Shown here one piece after another: positions 25,136 to 34,429 of a DNA stretch of 64,000 nt. Every line of letters starts with the position of its first letter. The stretch's first letter is position 1. The notes under the pieces were generated by a model. That model searched no databases and was not told the DNA's origin. It saw only the letters and a list, made by a program, of their open reading frames with translations. The position numbers and the translations under genes were made by a program. This DNA is from Spirochaetae bacterium HGW-Spirochaetae-4. Its GTDB lineage: Bacteria > Spirochaetota > Spirochaetia > Sphaerochaetales > Sphaerochaetaceae. The DNA lies in the NCBI GenBank assembly GCA_002839335.1, contig PGXU01000009.1, positions 1-64,000 of the forward strand, given 5' to 3'.

Positions 25136-28006
25136 ATGCATTACTTGAATGTGGATATTGAATCGTATTCGTCAGAGAACCTCGCCAAGAGTGGAGTTTT
25201 TCGGTATTGCGATGCTGAGGACTTCGAGATCCTTTTGTTTGGCTACAGCGTTGATGGCGGACCGGTACAGGTGGTCGATCTCGCCCGGGGCGAAAAGATC
25301 CCTCAAGAGATACTCGGAGCGCTCACCGATACCAGTGTGGAAAAGTGGGCGTTCAACGCTGCCTTCGAGCGAATCTGTCTCTCGCGCTATTTGGGACTGC
25401 CCACAGGCACGTACCTGGATCCGTCATCCTGGCGCTGCACGATGATCTGGTCGGCGTACCTTGGACTACCACTGTCGCTCATGGGAGTGGGAGTGGTACT
25501 GGGTCTAGAGAAGCAAAAGCTCTCAGAGGGCAAAGATCTGATCCGGTACTTTTGCATCCCGTGTGCTCCTACGATCACCAATGGGGGACGCAGAAGGAAT
25601 CGTCCTGCCGATGCTCCAGAGAAGTGGAATCTCTTTGTCGATTACAACAAACGTGATGTTGAAGTCGAGCTTGCCATCCACCAACGCCTAGGGAGGTTTC
25701 CTGTGCCCGATGCCATTTGGGATGAGTACCACCTGGATCAGCTTATCAATGATCGCGGCGTGCTGGTCGATCGCCAGCTGGTACGTAGTGCGATCGAGAT
25801 GGATGGTCTTTCTCGGCAAGAGCTGGTGTCCCGGATGCAGGAGATCACAGACCTGGAAAATCCCAACTCGGTCGCGCAGGTGAAGACCTGGCTGGCTGAG
25901 AATGGTCTCGAGGTCGACTCGCTGGGTAAAAAGGATGTGATCTCCGCTTTGGATGGTGCTCCGCGTGAGATCAAGGAAGTGCTTGAGCTCAGGCTCCAAC
26001 TGGCCAAATCGTCGATCAAGAAGTACCAGGCGATGGAGAACGTAGCTTGTTCTGACGATCGTGCTCGGGGCATGTTCCAATTTTATGGGGCGAATCGTAC
26101 CGGAAGGTGGTGCCTCACCGGTGATCATGAGGTACCGACCATACACGGATGGGAGCGTTTGGATGAGTGGAAGGGTGGACTGATTGCCAGTTGGAGCCCA
26201 GTGAACGAGGGGGTGGTATTTTCCCATGCGAAAGCTCTTTGTTTCGATTATGCAGGTCCCATGTATGAATACCGCAGTAACCGCATAGCTCAAGTTAGCA
26301 CACCCGATCACAAGATGTACTTCAAAAGACAAAGATGGGGGGCTTGGAGTGTCGGTACGGTGGAACAGATGGCGACAGGACCGGCGTGCATACCGTTCAC
26401 CGGGTATCGGATGGTGAAGGGGCGGCCGGACAATGATGCGCTGCGGGTGCTCGTCATGACGCAGGCCGATGGACATTACGCCGAGGATGGGTCTGTCTGT
26501 TACAACTTCACCAAGCAAAGGAAGATCGAACGCTGCAAAACCCTGCTCAGAAGGGCAGCTCTGGTGTACACCCTTTCCGTCTACGATCAGGCTGACCGGA
26601 AATACCACCGCTTCCGAATCGCAAACAGGGATGTGCCAATGTGGCTCCGTCAATTTCGATCCAAGACTTACGGCACATGGCTATTTGATGAAAGCGCAGA
26701 TATTTTCTTTGACGAGCTCCCCCATTGGGACGGTTATCGTCCGGCTCCCAACAGCATCCAGTATTCCACCTGCAACAAGGTGAATGCCGACATGGTCCAG
26801 GCTTTCGCCCACATGTCCGGCAGGGTGGCGAGCCTCAAGCTGAGGAAAGAGCCCCCTCATCGGTCATCTAGGATGGATAATTTTACGGTGAGCGTGTGGT
26901 TGACTCCGGGGAATTGCCATGAGATTTCCAAGAAGCCGACAATATCCGACTTCAAAGGAAAGGTCTTCTGTGCACAAACCCAATCGGGATACTTCCTGGT
27001 AAGAAGGGACGGCCGGGTGTGGGTGACAGGCAATTCAGGAAGACTAATTCAAGCCCAAAATCTGAAAAGAAACAGTATCGAGGACCTTGCTGTCGCCAGG
27101 ACCTTAGTGAAGGGTGGCGATTACGAGGCGGTGAAGCTGCTCTATGGTGATGTGCCAGATACGCTTTCCCAGCTCGTCCGAACAGCCTTCATTCCGAGAA
27201 GAGGCCATCGTTTCATCGTGTCCGACTTCTCGGCGATCGAGGCACGAGTACTCTCCTGGCTCGCTGGGGAGACTTGGCGTATGGATATCTTCGCCGAGGA
27301 TGGGGATATCTACTGTGCGTCTGCTTCTCAGATGTTCAAAGTTCCCGTCGAGAAACACGGTGAAAATGCCCATCTGAGGCAGAAAGGTAAGGTATCCGAA
27401 TTGGCGCTTGGTTATAACGGATCGGTAGGGGCACTGAAGGCGATGGGTGCCTTGGATATGGGTCTTGCCGAGAGTGAGCTCAAGCTCTTGGTGGATGCAT
27501 GGCGCCAGTCCAATCCGAACATCGTCAAGCTCTGGTGGGATGTCGACAAAACGGTGATCCAAGCAGTCAAGGATAGGTCCACGACCAATACACACGGTAT
27601 AAGATTCTCCTATGAGAGTGGCTTTCTGTTCATCACCTTGCCATCTGGCCGGAGGCTCGCATATGTGAAACCCCGCATCGGTACCAACGTATTCGGTAGC
27701 GACTGTGTCACCTATGAGGGGGTGGGGGCTACGAAGAAGTGGGAACGTATCGATACATTTGGTGGAAAATTGGTAGAAAATGTTGTGCAGGCGATCAGTC
27801 GCGATCTGCTATGCTACGCCATGCAGCAACTTGAAGCCGCCGGATGCCACATCGTGATGCACATCCATGACGAAGTGGTCATTGAAGCACCGATGGACAT
27901 GGAGGTCGACGAAGTCGGTAGGATCATGAGTATCGTGCCATCTTGGGCTGAAGGCTTGATGCTGAATGCGGCGGGGTATGAAGCGGAGTTTTATATGAAG
28001 GATTGA
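25136..28006 (+). CDS. family A DNA polymerase precursor containing an intein
   Basis: 956 residues. The N-terminal DEDD 3'-5' exonuclease starts 'MHYLNVDIESYSSENL'. Polymerase motifs: A 'VSDFSAIEARVLSWLAGE', B 'RQKGKVSELALGYNGSVGAL', C 'MHIHDEVVIE'. There is no 5'-3' exonuclease domain. The conserved strand 'FYGANRTGRW|SGRLIQAQN' is split by 308 residues (326-633) that form an intein; removal leaves 648 residues, the usual size of these phage polymerases. The intein must splice out for activity, since it interrupts the start of the polymerase core. Confidence 0.95.
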   Translation: MHYLNVDIESYSSENLAKSGVFRYCDAEDFEILLFGYSVDGGPVQVVDLARGEKIPQEILGALTDTSVEKWAFNAAFERICLSRYLGLPTGTYLDPSSWRCTMIWSAYLGLPLSLMGVGVVLGLEKQKLSEGKDLIRYFCIPCAPTITNGGRRRNRPADAPEKWNLFVDYNKRDVEVELAIHQRLGRFPVPDAIWDEYHLDQLINDRGVLVDRQLVRSAIEMDGLSRQELVSRMQEITDLENPNSVAQVKTWLAENGLEVDSLGKKDVISALDGAPREIKEVLELRLQLAKSSIKKYQAMENVACSDDRARGMFQFYGANRTGRWCLTGDHEVPTIHGWERLDEWKGGLIASWSPVNEGVVFSHAKALCFDYAGPMYEYRSNRIAQVSTPDHKMYFKRQRWGAWSVGTVEQMATGPACIPFTGYRMVKGRPDNDALRVLVMTQADGHYAEDGSVCYNFTKQRKIERCKTLLRRAALVYTLSVYDQADRKYHRFRIANRDVPMWLRQFRSKTYGTWLFDESADIFFDELPHWDGYRPAPNSIQYSTCNKVNADMVQAFAHMSGRVASLKLRKEPPHRSSRMDNFTVSVWLTPGNCHEISKKPTISDFKGKVFCAQTQSGYFLVRRDGRVWVTGNSGRLIQAQNLKRNSIEDLAVARTLVKGGDYEAVKLLYGDVPDTLSQLVRTAFIPRRGHRFIVSDFSAIEARVLSWLAGETWRMDIFAEDGDIYCASASQMFKVPVEKHGENAHLRQKGKVSELALGYNGSVGALKAMGALDMGLAESELKLLVDAWRQSNPNIVKLWWDVDKTVIQAVKDRSTTNTHGIRFSYESGFLFITLPSGRRLAYVKPRIGTNVFGSDCVTYEGVGATKKWERIDTFGGKLVENVVQAISRDLLCYAMQQLEAAGCHIVMHIHDEVVIEAPMDMEVDEVGRIMSIVPSWAEGLMLNAAGYEAEFYMKD
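26111..27034 (+). mobile_element. intein (LAGLIDADG-type, probably degenerate) in the DNA polymerase
   Basis: Codes 308 residues, Cys1 to Asn308, followed by Ser+1. Block A 'CLTGDHEVPTIHGWERLDEW', block B 'VSTPDHKMYFKRQ' (T..H), and C-terminal blocks 'VFCAQTQSGYFLVRRDGRV' and 'WVTGN'. The penultimate residue is Gly in place of the more usual His, a variant known in phage-type inteins. The middle has two LAGLIDADG-like motifs, 'LRVLVMTQADGHYAEDG' and 'FFDELPHWDGYRPAPNS', the latter followed by the usual 'IQYSTCNKVNADMVQAFA'. Homing activity is uncertain; the motifs are imperfect. Confidence 0.9.
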
Positions 28007-28091
28007 AAACTTTCACAATATTTATTACTGCGATTGGTGCTTATCTCTATTCGAGGTTATGAGTATGTTACCATTTACACTTTCAAATTAG

Positions 28092-28132
28092 TAAACGAGG
28101 GCGTCTACCATACTAGGTGACCCCCTCGTTTA
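28092..28132 (+). terminator. strong terminator of the phage replication operon
   Basis: A perfect 10-bp outer stem TAAACGAGGG/CCCTCGTTTA plus inner pairing (GTC..ACC/GGTGAC) around ATACTA, followed by TAGTTTTC. It lies 86 bases after the polymerase stop and is the last phage-like feature before the island. The symmetrical ends would also let it act on leftward transcripts. Confidence 0.75.
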
Positions 28133-28156
28133 TAGTTTTCAACTAATAGCACGATA

Positions 28157-29329
28157 TCAATATTGTAAGGCCCCCATGGACCAATTATCAGGATCTCTCT
28201 CATTTTGGGCTGAATCGTATGAAATCAGGTTGGCCACCTCTAAACTTGTTACAGAATATGTAACCCCCAATTCATCAATGTAAGCTTGTATTAAGCTGGA
28301 AGTAAGACTAACTCCTCCGAACTTAAGTGAATCGCTTGTACCGGAATTTAACGAATAGTCATTAGATGAGTAGCCGTTAAAAATCGAGGTTTTTGACCAT
28401 AATGGATCTTCTGTTCCAACAGGTTCACCAATGTTTCCAATCATTTTTGATTCATCTAGTCCAGTTCTTGATGTAGTAAATTCTGATGCTTGAGTAACAT
28501 AATAAACACCAGTTGTTCCTTGTGGAGCGAACCAGGCTGTTGTTAGGTCAAAGAATGCATTATGACTGATGTGTTTTGGCATAACTGTTCCAGTGCTACT
28601 ATAAATTCCATACCGCGGACCTCTACTTGCTTTCGAATATAATATATTATTCGAAAGCACCGCGGATCCACTACCCAAATATATTCCGTAAGAGGTTTCA
28701 TCAGCTGCTCCAGAGTCGCCACCTTCGATGGAATTATTGAGTATTAAGGGATTACTGTTTGATGAGTAAATTCCGTAGACAGGACCGCCAAAACTCGTTA
28801 TTCGACCCACATTAATGACATTTCCTGCGACTACCATATTTGAAGAGGATAAATACAGTCCATAGGCAAGAGAAGCCCCACTCGTTGTTGAAATCTGATT
28901 GTTAATCAAAACCGAAGGAGAGTTAGTAGCATAGTATGCTACACCACTGCCAGCAAATGCACTTTCCAAGGATTGAATAGAATTTCCAGTAATTACGCTA
29001 TTGGAACTGTTTTCATAGATAGCTCTTGTCCCCAACGTTGCTCCAAAGGAGCTTGTTGGCCCTCCTCCTTTCGCCATTATGTTGCTGTCAATAATTGTCG
29101 AGGATGAATCGATGTTATGGATTCCATAAGAGTATCCATAGAATCCACTGGAATTCAGGCCTTGACTTGAAATTGATGAATTATCAACAATTACCTCGGT
29201 AGCTTGGTTGTTCTGCATTCCTATTGTATTGCTGCCACCAAATGAGGTTTCAACCTCAGATGACTCACCGTTGGTAAAAGCCTGTATGCGTAACATAGCT
29301 GCAGCCAAGATCACTGTGGTAAATAAGAG
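28157..29329 (-). pseudogene. right-handed beta-helix surface protein, 5' end lost
   Basis: About 385 residues with repeated Asn/Ser/Gly/Tyr-rich coils ('SNSVITGNSIQS', 'YGIYLGSGSAVLSNNILYS', 'YGIYSSNSNPLILNNSIEGG'), the pattern of Right_handed_beta_helix/polymorphic outer-membrane repeats. It ends 'DNWSMGALQY', typical of choice-of-anchor spirochaete surface proteins. The frame continues upstream of the GTG at 29314 as LLFTTVILAAAML, a signal-peptide core, but meets a stop before any positively charged start. The first codons are therefore missing, and secretion is probably lost. Confidence 0.65.
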
Positions 29330-29369
29330 TCATGTTCCGCTCTCTATCAAACAAGAGGTAGGGCTCACG

Positions 29370-30050
29370 GTGGAATCTGTACTACTGTTACAGGATGACT
29401 ATAGTCTGTATGCCTTTCCATTGGATGAGATACCGTTTGACCATCTACTGCAGGACTTGGATTCCCATCTACTCTCTGCTTTGGCCTTTAGATTCGTAGA
29501 AACAGGTCATACTGGTTACTTTGATCTGCAAAACTGTACCTTGTTCATTCAAGGGCCGTCTTGGCGCTTCAGTAGGTTTCCATGGCTGAAACGGGAACCG
29601 GCACTTGTCACACAGACCTATGCCTATATGGTGCTTGTAGCTGGGAAAGAACGATCGGTTGTAGCATGTGATGGAAGTGAAAAGCGCGAGTGTTTGTTTT
29701 GTGAACAATTTGCAGGTGAAGTTATCAGCGTGATCCATCGACTGATATTCAGAGCTGCCATTACGGGAGATATGCCTGAAGAACCCTATTTCAATCCTCG
29801 TGGAGCGTGGGAAGAGGCTATGAAAGATTGGCAGGTGTTATTAGCACACGATGATTGGGAACACCTATTTGAGACACTATGCAGCCCCGACTATCAAAAG
29901 CATACGATGGATTCGACTTGGTTATCTCTGATCAATGAATCGTATCGAGCCGACTATGCAATGCTGAAAGAGGTGCTTCGTTTCTTGTATGACTGGGTAG
30001 AGCAGGTATTGGAAACAGAGGAGGGCATTACAGCTTATTGCATATGGTAG
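29370..30050 (+). CDS. unrecognised protein, first of a pair
   Basis: 226 residues from a GTG start preceded by AGAGGTAGGG. The frame is open further upstream (ATG at 29286), but that part is antisense to the truncated beta-helix gene and lies across an apparent junction, so the original N-terminus may be lost. Features: an acidic, leucine-rich start ('SLYAFPLDEIPFDHLLQDLD'), a Cys pair 'ECLFCEQFAGE' and a C-terminal helix 'EVLRFLYDWVEQVLETEEG'. No membrane span and no family I can name. It overlaps the next gene. Confidence 0.55.
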   Translation: MESVLLLQDDYSLYAFPLDEIPFDHLLQDLDSHLLSALAFRFVETGHTGYFDLQNCTLFIQGPSWRFSRFPWLKREPALVTQTYAYMVLVAGKERSVVACDGSEKRECLFCEQFAGEVISVIHRLIFRAAITGDMPEEPYFNPRGAWEEAMKDWQVLLAHDDWEHLFETLCSPDYQKHTMDSTWLSLINESYRADYAMLKEVLRFLYDWVEQVLETEEGITAYCIW

Positions 30051-31216
30051 ACAATAAAGAGTTCATGAGAATTTTAGAAGAAGCATATTGGTGGAAGGTA
30101 GACTCCTATACAGAATATGACGAGCATGCAATCGCTATCGAGCTAGTGATGATGCAGGTTATCGATACATCAGCGATAGCCTTAGCTGATGGGTTCCCTC
30201 CGAGGAGGGAGATTGGTCGATATCGTTTATACCGGATTACCTCTGGGTCAAAACAACTACCGGAAAAAGAGGCCTCGACCGAAGAGTTTGCTAAACGATG
30301 TAAAGCTGAGAGTGAACAGTTAGGATATCCGGTCATGGTCACGTGGCGAGATGGAAGACCAAGATCTCATCCAATGGATTGGTATTCTGTAGTACAAAAG
30401 GAAGGCAATTCTTTCTTTCTCAGATCATGGGATGGAAAGATCTTCGATACGGTAAAGGCCTTCGCCTTGGCCTTCAATCGAGAGCATATGGGAGCATGGG
30501 AATACCTGCTAAAAGATAATCGATGGCACTACGAAGATGAAGAAATTTCTTACCACTATAATTACAGTGGAAAAGGGGTCCCTGATAAACTGGATCTCTC
30601 TCTGCAGCTCGTTCAAAAGCACACCTCAATTGGAAAGGTGACTGCAGGCCTTTGTCGACAAGAGGGACAAATCTACGTCCCCTGTGTTATGAATAACGAG
30701 ACAGGTAAAGGGTTTTTCTTTCGGGTCCCCTATGAAACTGTGATCGAGATAACAGCAAGAGATATTCCTAAAGGTACTCCATTCACCCCCTTCCAACAAT
30801 TACAAGCTATAGAGAAGCTTGTTCCAAAGATCGTGTATGATTTAGAGGGATGGAAGATTCATTCAAGTGAAGATTTAGTAATTGATGTTGATGTCAAATC
30901 CACTACCACTGGTAAGATACCTATCAGAAATCGATACCGATTGCCAATCGGTTACTACAAAAAGAGACTGAGTACGGAAGATAGCTCAGTGCTCATCTTT
31001 CAGGCATTGGATAGCAACACGAGTGAAGCCCTGCGCGAAGAAAAAATGGATTTGGTATTCGACCTAGAGCGTGTAGATCGGTTTTGGAGTGAAAGCATTT
31101 TCACCCATCCTTGGATCAATGCATATGGGCATCTGGAATTTCTCAACGGAGCGAGCTTTGCCCCTTCATGGATCGTACACAGAGGAATGCTAGTAGCGGT
31201 TTTAAAATCGGATTAA
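30044..31216 (+). CDS. unrecognised protein, second of a pair
   Basis: 390 residues starting MVDNKEFMRILEEAYWWKVD, overlapping the previous stop by 7 bases, so the two are co-translated. It is rich in aromatic residues ('HMGAWEYLLKDNRWHYEDEEISYHYNYSG'), soluble and of mixed structure, ending 'FAPSWIVHRGMLVAVLKSD'. I recognise no family. The pair is a good target for structural prediction. Confidence 0.6.
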   Translation: MVDNKEFMRILEEAYWWKVDSYTEYDEHAIAIELVMMQVIDTSAIALADGFPPRREIGRYRLYRITSGSKQLPEKEASTEEFAKRCKAESEQLGYPVMVTWRDGRPRSHPMDWYSVVQKEGNSFFLRSWDGKIFDTVKAFALAFNREHMGAWEYLLKDNRWHYEDEEISYHYNYSGKGVPDKLDLSLQLVQKHTSIGKVTAGLCRQEGQIYVPCVMNNETGKGFFFRVPYETVIEITARDIPKGTPFTPFQQLQAIEKLVPKIVYDLEGWKIHSSEDLVIDVDVKSTTTGKIPIRNRYRLPIGYYKKRLSTEDSSVLIFQALDSNTSEALREEKMDLVFDLERVDRFWSESIFTHPWINAYGHLEFLNGASFAPSWIVHRGMLVAVLKSD

Positions 31217-31422
31217 AAACTTCTTCGAACGATGGTGAAAGAGACCGAATACCACAATAATCATACGTCGCAATTTTACGGCGTATGTTCCCTCCCAATC
31301 GTGTATTCTGATTTAAGTATATGAAGCAATGCGTCTTGGAGAGTAGATCAATTTGGGCTAGATTTTTAGTTATGAGGCATAGATGATTTTCGGCTAGATT
31401 AATTATGAGGCAATGCGATATG

Positions 31423-31451
31423 TTGACAAAGTTGGCGATAATATCTAGAGT
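31423..31451 (+). promoter_or_regulatory. promoter of the MpsC-like gene
   Basis: -35 TTGACA (31423-31428), a 17-base spacer and -10 TAGAGT (31446-31451), about 26 bases before the start codon's ribosome-site region. The -35 is perfect, the -10 moderate. Confidence 0.45.
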
Positions 31452-31477
31452 GCTGTAGTCAAGAGGAGTTGTACTTA

Positions 31478-31840
31478 ATGACAAAGGGACAATCTGAGGC
31501 GAGAATAAGCGAAGCGGTAAGTGCCTTTGAAATGAATTACATGGGACGTGGTCCCAAACAAATTAAAACGACAATTTGTCAAGACTTGATAATTATTCGG
31601 CTAAAGGGCTTCCTAAGTCAGGTTGAAAGAAAACTGGCAGAGAGTAGTCAGGGCGTTGAGTTGTTGAAGCAGGTCAGGACCAGTTTGTTTGAAAGTGCTT
31701 GTGAATATTTTGAGAAGCAAATCAAAGAAGTGGTCGATGTCAATATTGTAAGTTTGCATTCCGATGTCAGTACGCGGACAGGGGAGAAGGTTATAGTCAT
31801 TACGTTGGCAGAAAATTTGGAGAATACATTTTCCAAGTAG
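31478..31840 (+). CDS. MpsC / DUF2294 family protein
   Basis: 120 residues starting MTKGQSEARISEAVSAFEMN, with AAGAGGAG 9 bases upstream. The pattern '...FEMNYMGRGPKQIKTTICQDLIIIRLKGFLSQVERKLAE' followed by 'VRTSLFESACEYFEKQIKEVVDVNIVSLHSDVS' matches DUF2294, the MpsC component of the Na+-translocating/bicarbonate-accumulating Mps system. Partners MpsA and MpsB are not in this window, so this is a stand-alone member of unclear role. Confidence 0.75.
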   Translation: MTKGQSEARISEAVSAFEMNYMGRGPKQIKTTICQDLIIIRLKGFLSQVERKLAESSQGVELLKQVRTSLFESACEYFEKQIKEVVDVNIVSLHSDVSTRTGEKVIVITLAENLENTFSK

Positions 31841-31925
31841 TAGTTTGAACATATAGAATTTTATCAGAGGACCCAAAGGTTCTCTTGGAAGACAAAGGAA
31901 AGGGTTTTAAACCAGTTCCGAAGTA

Positions 31926-31970
31926 ATCCAGTGTTTGTCGGTAGTTGCCGATAGATGCTGGATTTTTTTT
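31926..31970 (+). terminator. terminator after the MpsC-like gene
   Basis: Nested stems ATCCAG/CTGGAT and TCGGT/GCCGA followed by TTTTTTTT. It lies 86 bases downstream of the MpsC-like stop and 45 bases upstream of the next gene, so it may also act as a leader attenuator for that operon. Confidence 0.75.
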
Positions 31971-32014
31971 GGCCCAAAGAGGCATGCAGGCAAACTGCAA
32001 GGAGGACACCATAG

Positions 32015-32500
32015 ATGGTGGGTAAGAGAGTCAGTACAGGTGTATCGTTTTCGAAGGAATCGCACTGCAATTCAAGTAAGGATCTATTGCAGTCGAAGGA
32101 ATTCTACCTGCTTATGGAGTTGTACTGCAACAACATAGCAGAGAAAGATGGGAATCAGGTTGCGTTCCTCAATCAGCATTTCACCGAAGAAGGGTATGTA
32201 GATTGTTGGCGCATACCCCATTTGATGCTCGACATACACGAGAAGAACTATGAATCACATCTTAGCACGCTAGATTCTACAGATTTCCTGTCCGGATTCT
32301 TCGATTTTTTGTTTGGATTTTACAACTACACCATGAGGATGTATGAACCCTATCTGCTAGGAGCATGGGCGTCTGAGAACGAAAAGGAAGCTTTGCTTCA
32401 TATCGCCATGTGCAGGGATCAGACAAATCTCATCATGGATACCATGAGTCAGATAATTGAGAACCTTGATCACTATAAAATCACGGGAAGGGGAAACTAA
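32015..32500 (+). CDS. helical protein of unknown function, partner of DUF4914
   Basis: 161 residues with an AAGGAGG site before the ATG. Mostly helical, aromatic-rich core 'SGFFDFLFGFYNYTMRMYEPYLLGAWASENEKEALLHIAMCRDQTNLIMDTMSQII'. No membrane signal is evident and I recognise no family. Its stop overlaps the DUF4914 start (TAATG), so the two proteins are made together and may form a complex. Confidence 0.6.
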   Translation: MVGKRVSTGVSFSKESHCNSSKDLLQSKEFYLLMELYCNNIAEKDGNQVAFLNQHFTEEGYVDCWRIPHLMLDIHEKNYESHLSTLDSTDFLSGFFDFLFGFYNYTMRMYEPYLLGAWASENEKEALLHIAMCRDQTNLIMDTMSQIIENLDHYKITGRGN

Positions 32501-34377
32501 TGAGCAATATGATAGAAAAAATGGTTTTGCCAAAGGAATTGCAAGTAGTATTGTCAAAAGGGAACAAGGTAATGATTCCCGAAACCAGGCAAGAGATGTT
32601 GGAAGCAGCGATGGGTGGAAAAGGCTGCGACTATTTTGAGGTGTCGTACGATGTTCCCGGTAAAGGAAGCATAGTCGAGGCGACTGTCGCTAGATGCAAG
32701 AATGGTGCTGTCGTCAACTACCCTGATCTCTACATGAGACGTCGTGATCCTAACTGCATGTTGATAGCTGATCAAGGCGATACCGACAAGACTCGCTATT
32801 TTGAAAAGTATGGAACCGATTTCTCTACACTTAGAGAACTAACCTTCGATTGGTTATCTACAACGGATCTGATTCTGATGCCTTTCACCGCGGGAATCAA
32901 GGAGATGGGAGGTCCTGCATTATTGGTGGCTCCGGCTAATGCCGGGTTCTTCGCTGGTGGACTAGCTGATCTCCAGGGATTCATACCGGCTAGTGAGATT
33001 CCTGAGGGTTTTACACCAACAGCAATCATCTACCTTGCACCAACGTTCCGACATACCCATTTCAATGGAAAGCAAATGGTAGTGCACAATAGGTTGGAAA
33101 CAGTGTATGAGATGTTTGCTTATAATCTATATCCAGGACCCAGTGCGAAAAAAGGTGTCTACGGCGTACTCCTGGACATTGGTGAAAAAGAGGGATGGGT
33201 TACCGCCCATGGATCGACTGTGATGGTAGTCACACCCTATGACAACGTAATCACTATTATGCATGAGGGAGCCAGTGGCGGTGGAAAGAGTGAAATGATT
33301 GAGAAGATTCACAGAGAAATGGATGGAAGAATTCTTCTCAGTCAGAACACATTGACGAATGAAAAGATGTACCTCGACTTGATTGAGCCCTGTGAACTTA
33401 ATCCAGTGACCGACGATATGGCTTTGTGCCACCCTGCAATGCAAAACTCGAGTGGGAAGCTTGTAGTGGGGGATGCTGAGGACGGTTGGTTCCTCCGAAC
33501 TAACCACATCACAAAGTATGGTACTGATCCATACCTAGAGGAATTGACTATACATCCCCAAGAACCGCTTATTTTCCTCAATTACGAAACCTCCCCTGGT
33601 TCTACCTGTTTGATCTGGGAACACACCTTGGATGCTCCTGGCAAACCTTGTCCAAATCCTCGGGTTATCATGCCCCGAAGACTGGTGACGAAGATTGTCG
33701 ATCAACCTGTCGAAATCGACATCCGGAGTTTTGGCGTACGGACACCTCCTTGCTCAATGGAACATCCAACCTACGGTATTATTGGCCTGTTCCATATCCT
33801 CCCTCCGGCTTTGGCCTGGCTATGGAGGTTGGTGGCCCCTCGAGGACACGACAATCCAAGCATCACCGATACGGAAGGTATGAGTAGTGAGGGAGTCGGT
33901 TCCTATTGGCCTTTCGCTACCGGGAGGATGGTCGATCAGGCAAACCTGTTGCTCAAGCAGATTGTGGATTATCCGAATACCCGCTATATATTGGTTCCCA
34001 ACCAGTATATCGGAATATACAAAGTCGGATTCATGCCACAATGGATCGCGCGGGAATATCTTGCGAGACGGGGCAGTGCCAAATTCCAACCACATCAACT
34101 CAATACTTCCCGAAATCCACTCCTTGGATATTCCATTGCTAACGTGAAAGTAGATGGAGTCAATATTCCCAAAGAATTGCTGGAAGTCAACCGGCAGATT
34201 GAGGTAGGAGAACAGGGCTATGATGCGGGGTCAATCATTCTTTCGAACTTTTTCAAGAAGGAGTTGGAGAAATTCCTGACTCCTGAATTAGATCATCTAG
34301 GACGCAGAATCATTGAGACATGTCTGAACGATGGAGCGCTAGAAGAATATGTAAAACTAATTCAAATGAGGATATAA
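32500..34377 (+). CDS. DUF4914-like, PEPCK/HprK-type P-loop protein
   Basis: 625 residues. A P-loop 'MHEGASGGGKSEMIEKIHRE' (about residues 255-274) resembles the 'GxSGxGKS' kinase loop of HPr kinase and ATP-PEP carboxykinase. Other conserved-looking blocks are 'MPFTAGIKEMGGPALLVAPANAGFFAGG', 'NQYIGIYKVGFMPQWIAREYLARRG' and 'RRLVTKIVDQPVEIDIRSFGVRTPPC'. Size and motifs fit DUF4914, a family without a known reaction; a small-molecule or protein kinase is plausible. It is coupled to the upstream unknown gene and followed by adenylate kinase, hinting at nucleotide metabolism. Confidence 0.65.
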   Translation: MSNMIEKMVLPKELQVVLSKGNKVMIPETRQEMLEAAMGGKGCDYFEVSYDVPGKGSIVEATVARCKNGAVVNYPDLYMRRRDPNCMLIADQGDTDKTRYFEKYGTDFSTLRELTFDWLSTTDLILMPFTAGIKEMGGPALLVAPANAGFFAGGLADLQGFIPASEIPEGFTPTAIIYLAPTFRHTHFNGKQMVVHNRLETVYEMFAYNLYPGPSAKKGVYGVLLDIGEKEGWVTAHGSTVMVVTPYDNVITIMHEGASGGGKSEMIEKIHREMDGRILLSQNTLTNEKMYLDLIEPCELNPVTDDMALCHPAMQNSSGKLVVGDAEDGWFLRTNHITKYGTDPYLEELTIHPQEPLIFLNYETSPGSTCLIWEHTLDAPGKPCPNPRVIMPRRLVTKIVDQPVEIDIRSFGVRTPPCSMEHPTYGIIGLFHILPPALAWLWRLVAPRGHDNPSITDTEGMSSEGVGSYWPFATGRMVDQANLLLKQIVDYPNTRYILVPNQYIGIYKVGFMPQWIAREYLARRGSAKFQPHQLNTSRNPLLGYSIANVKVDGVNIPKELLEVNRQIEVGEQGYDAGSIILSNFFKKELEKFLTPELDHLGRRIIETCLNDGALEEYVKLIQMRI

Positions 34378-34429
34378 GCATGTTTTCCATCATATTCACT
34401 CGCAGAAATTATTAAGGAGATTCTATCGA

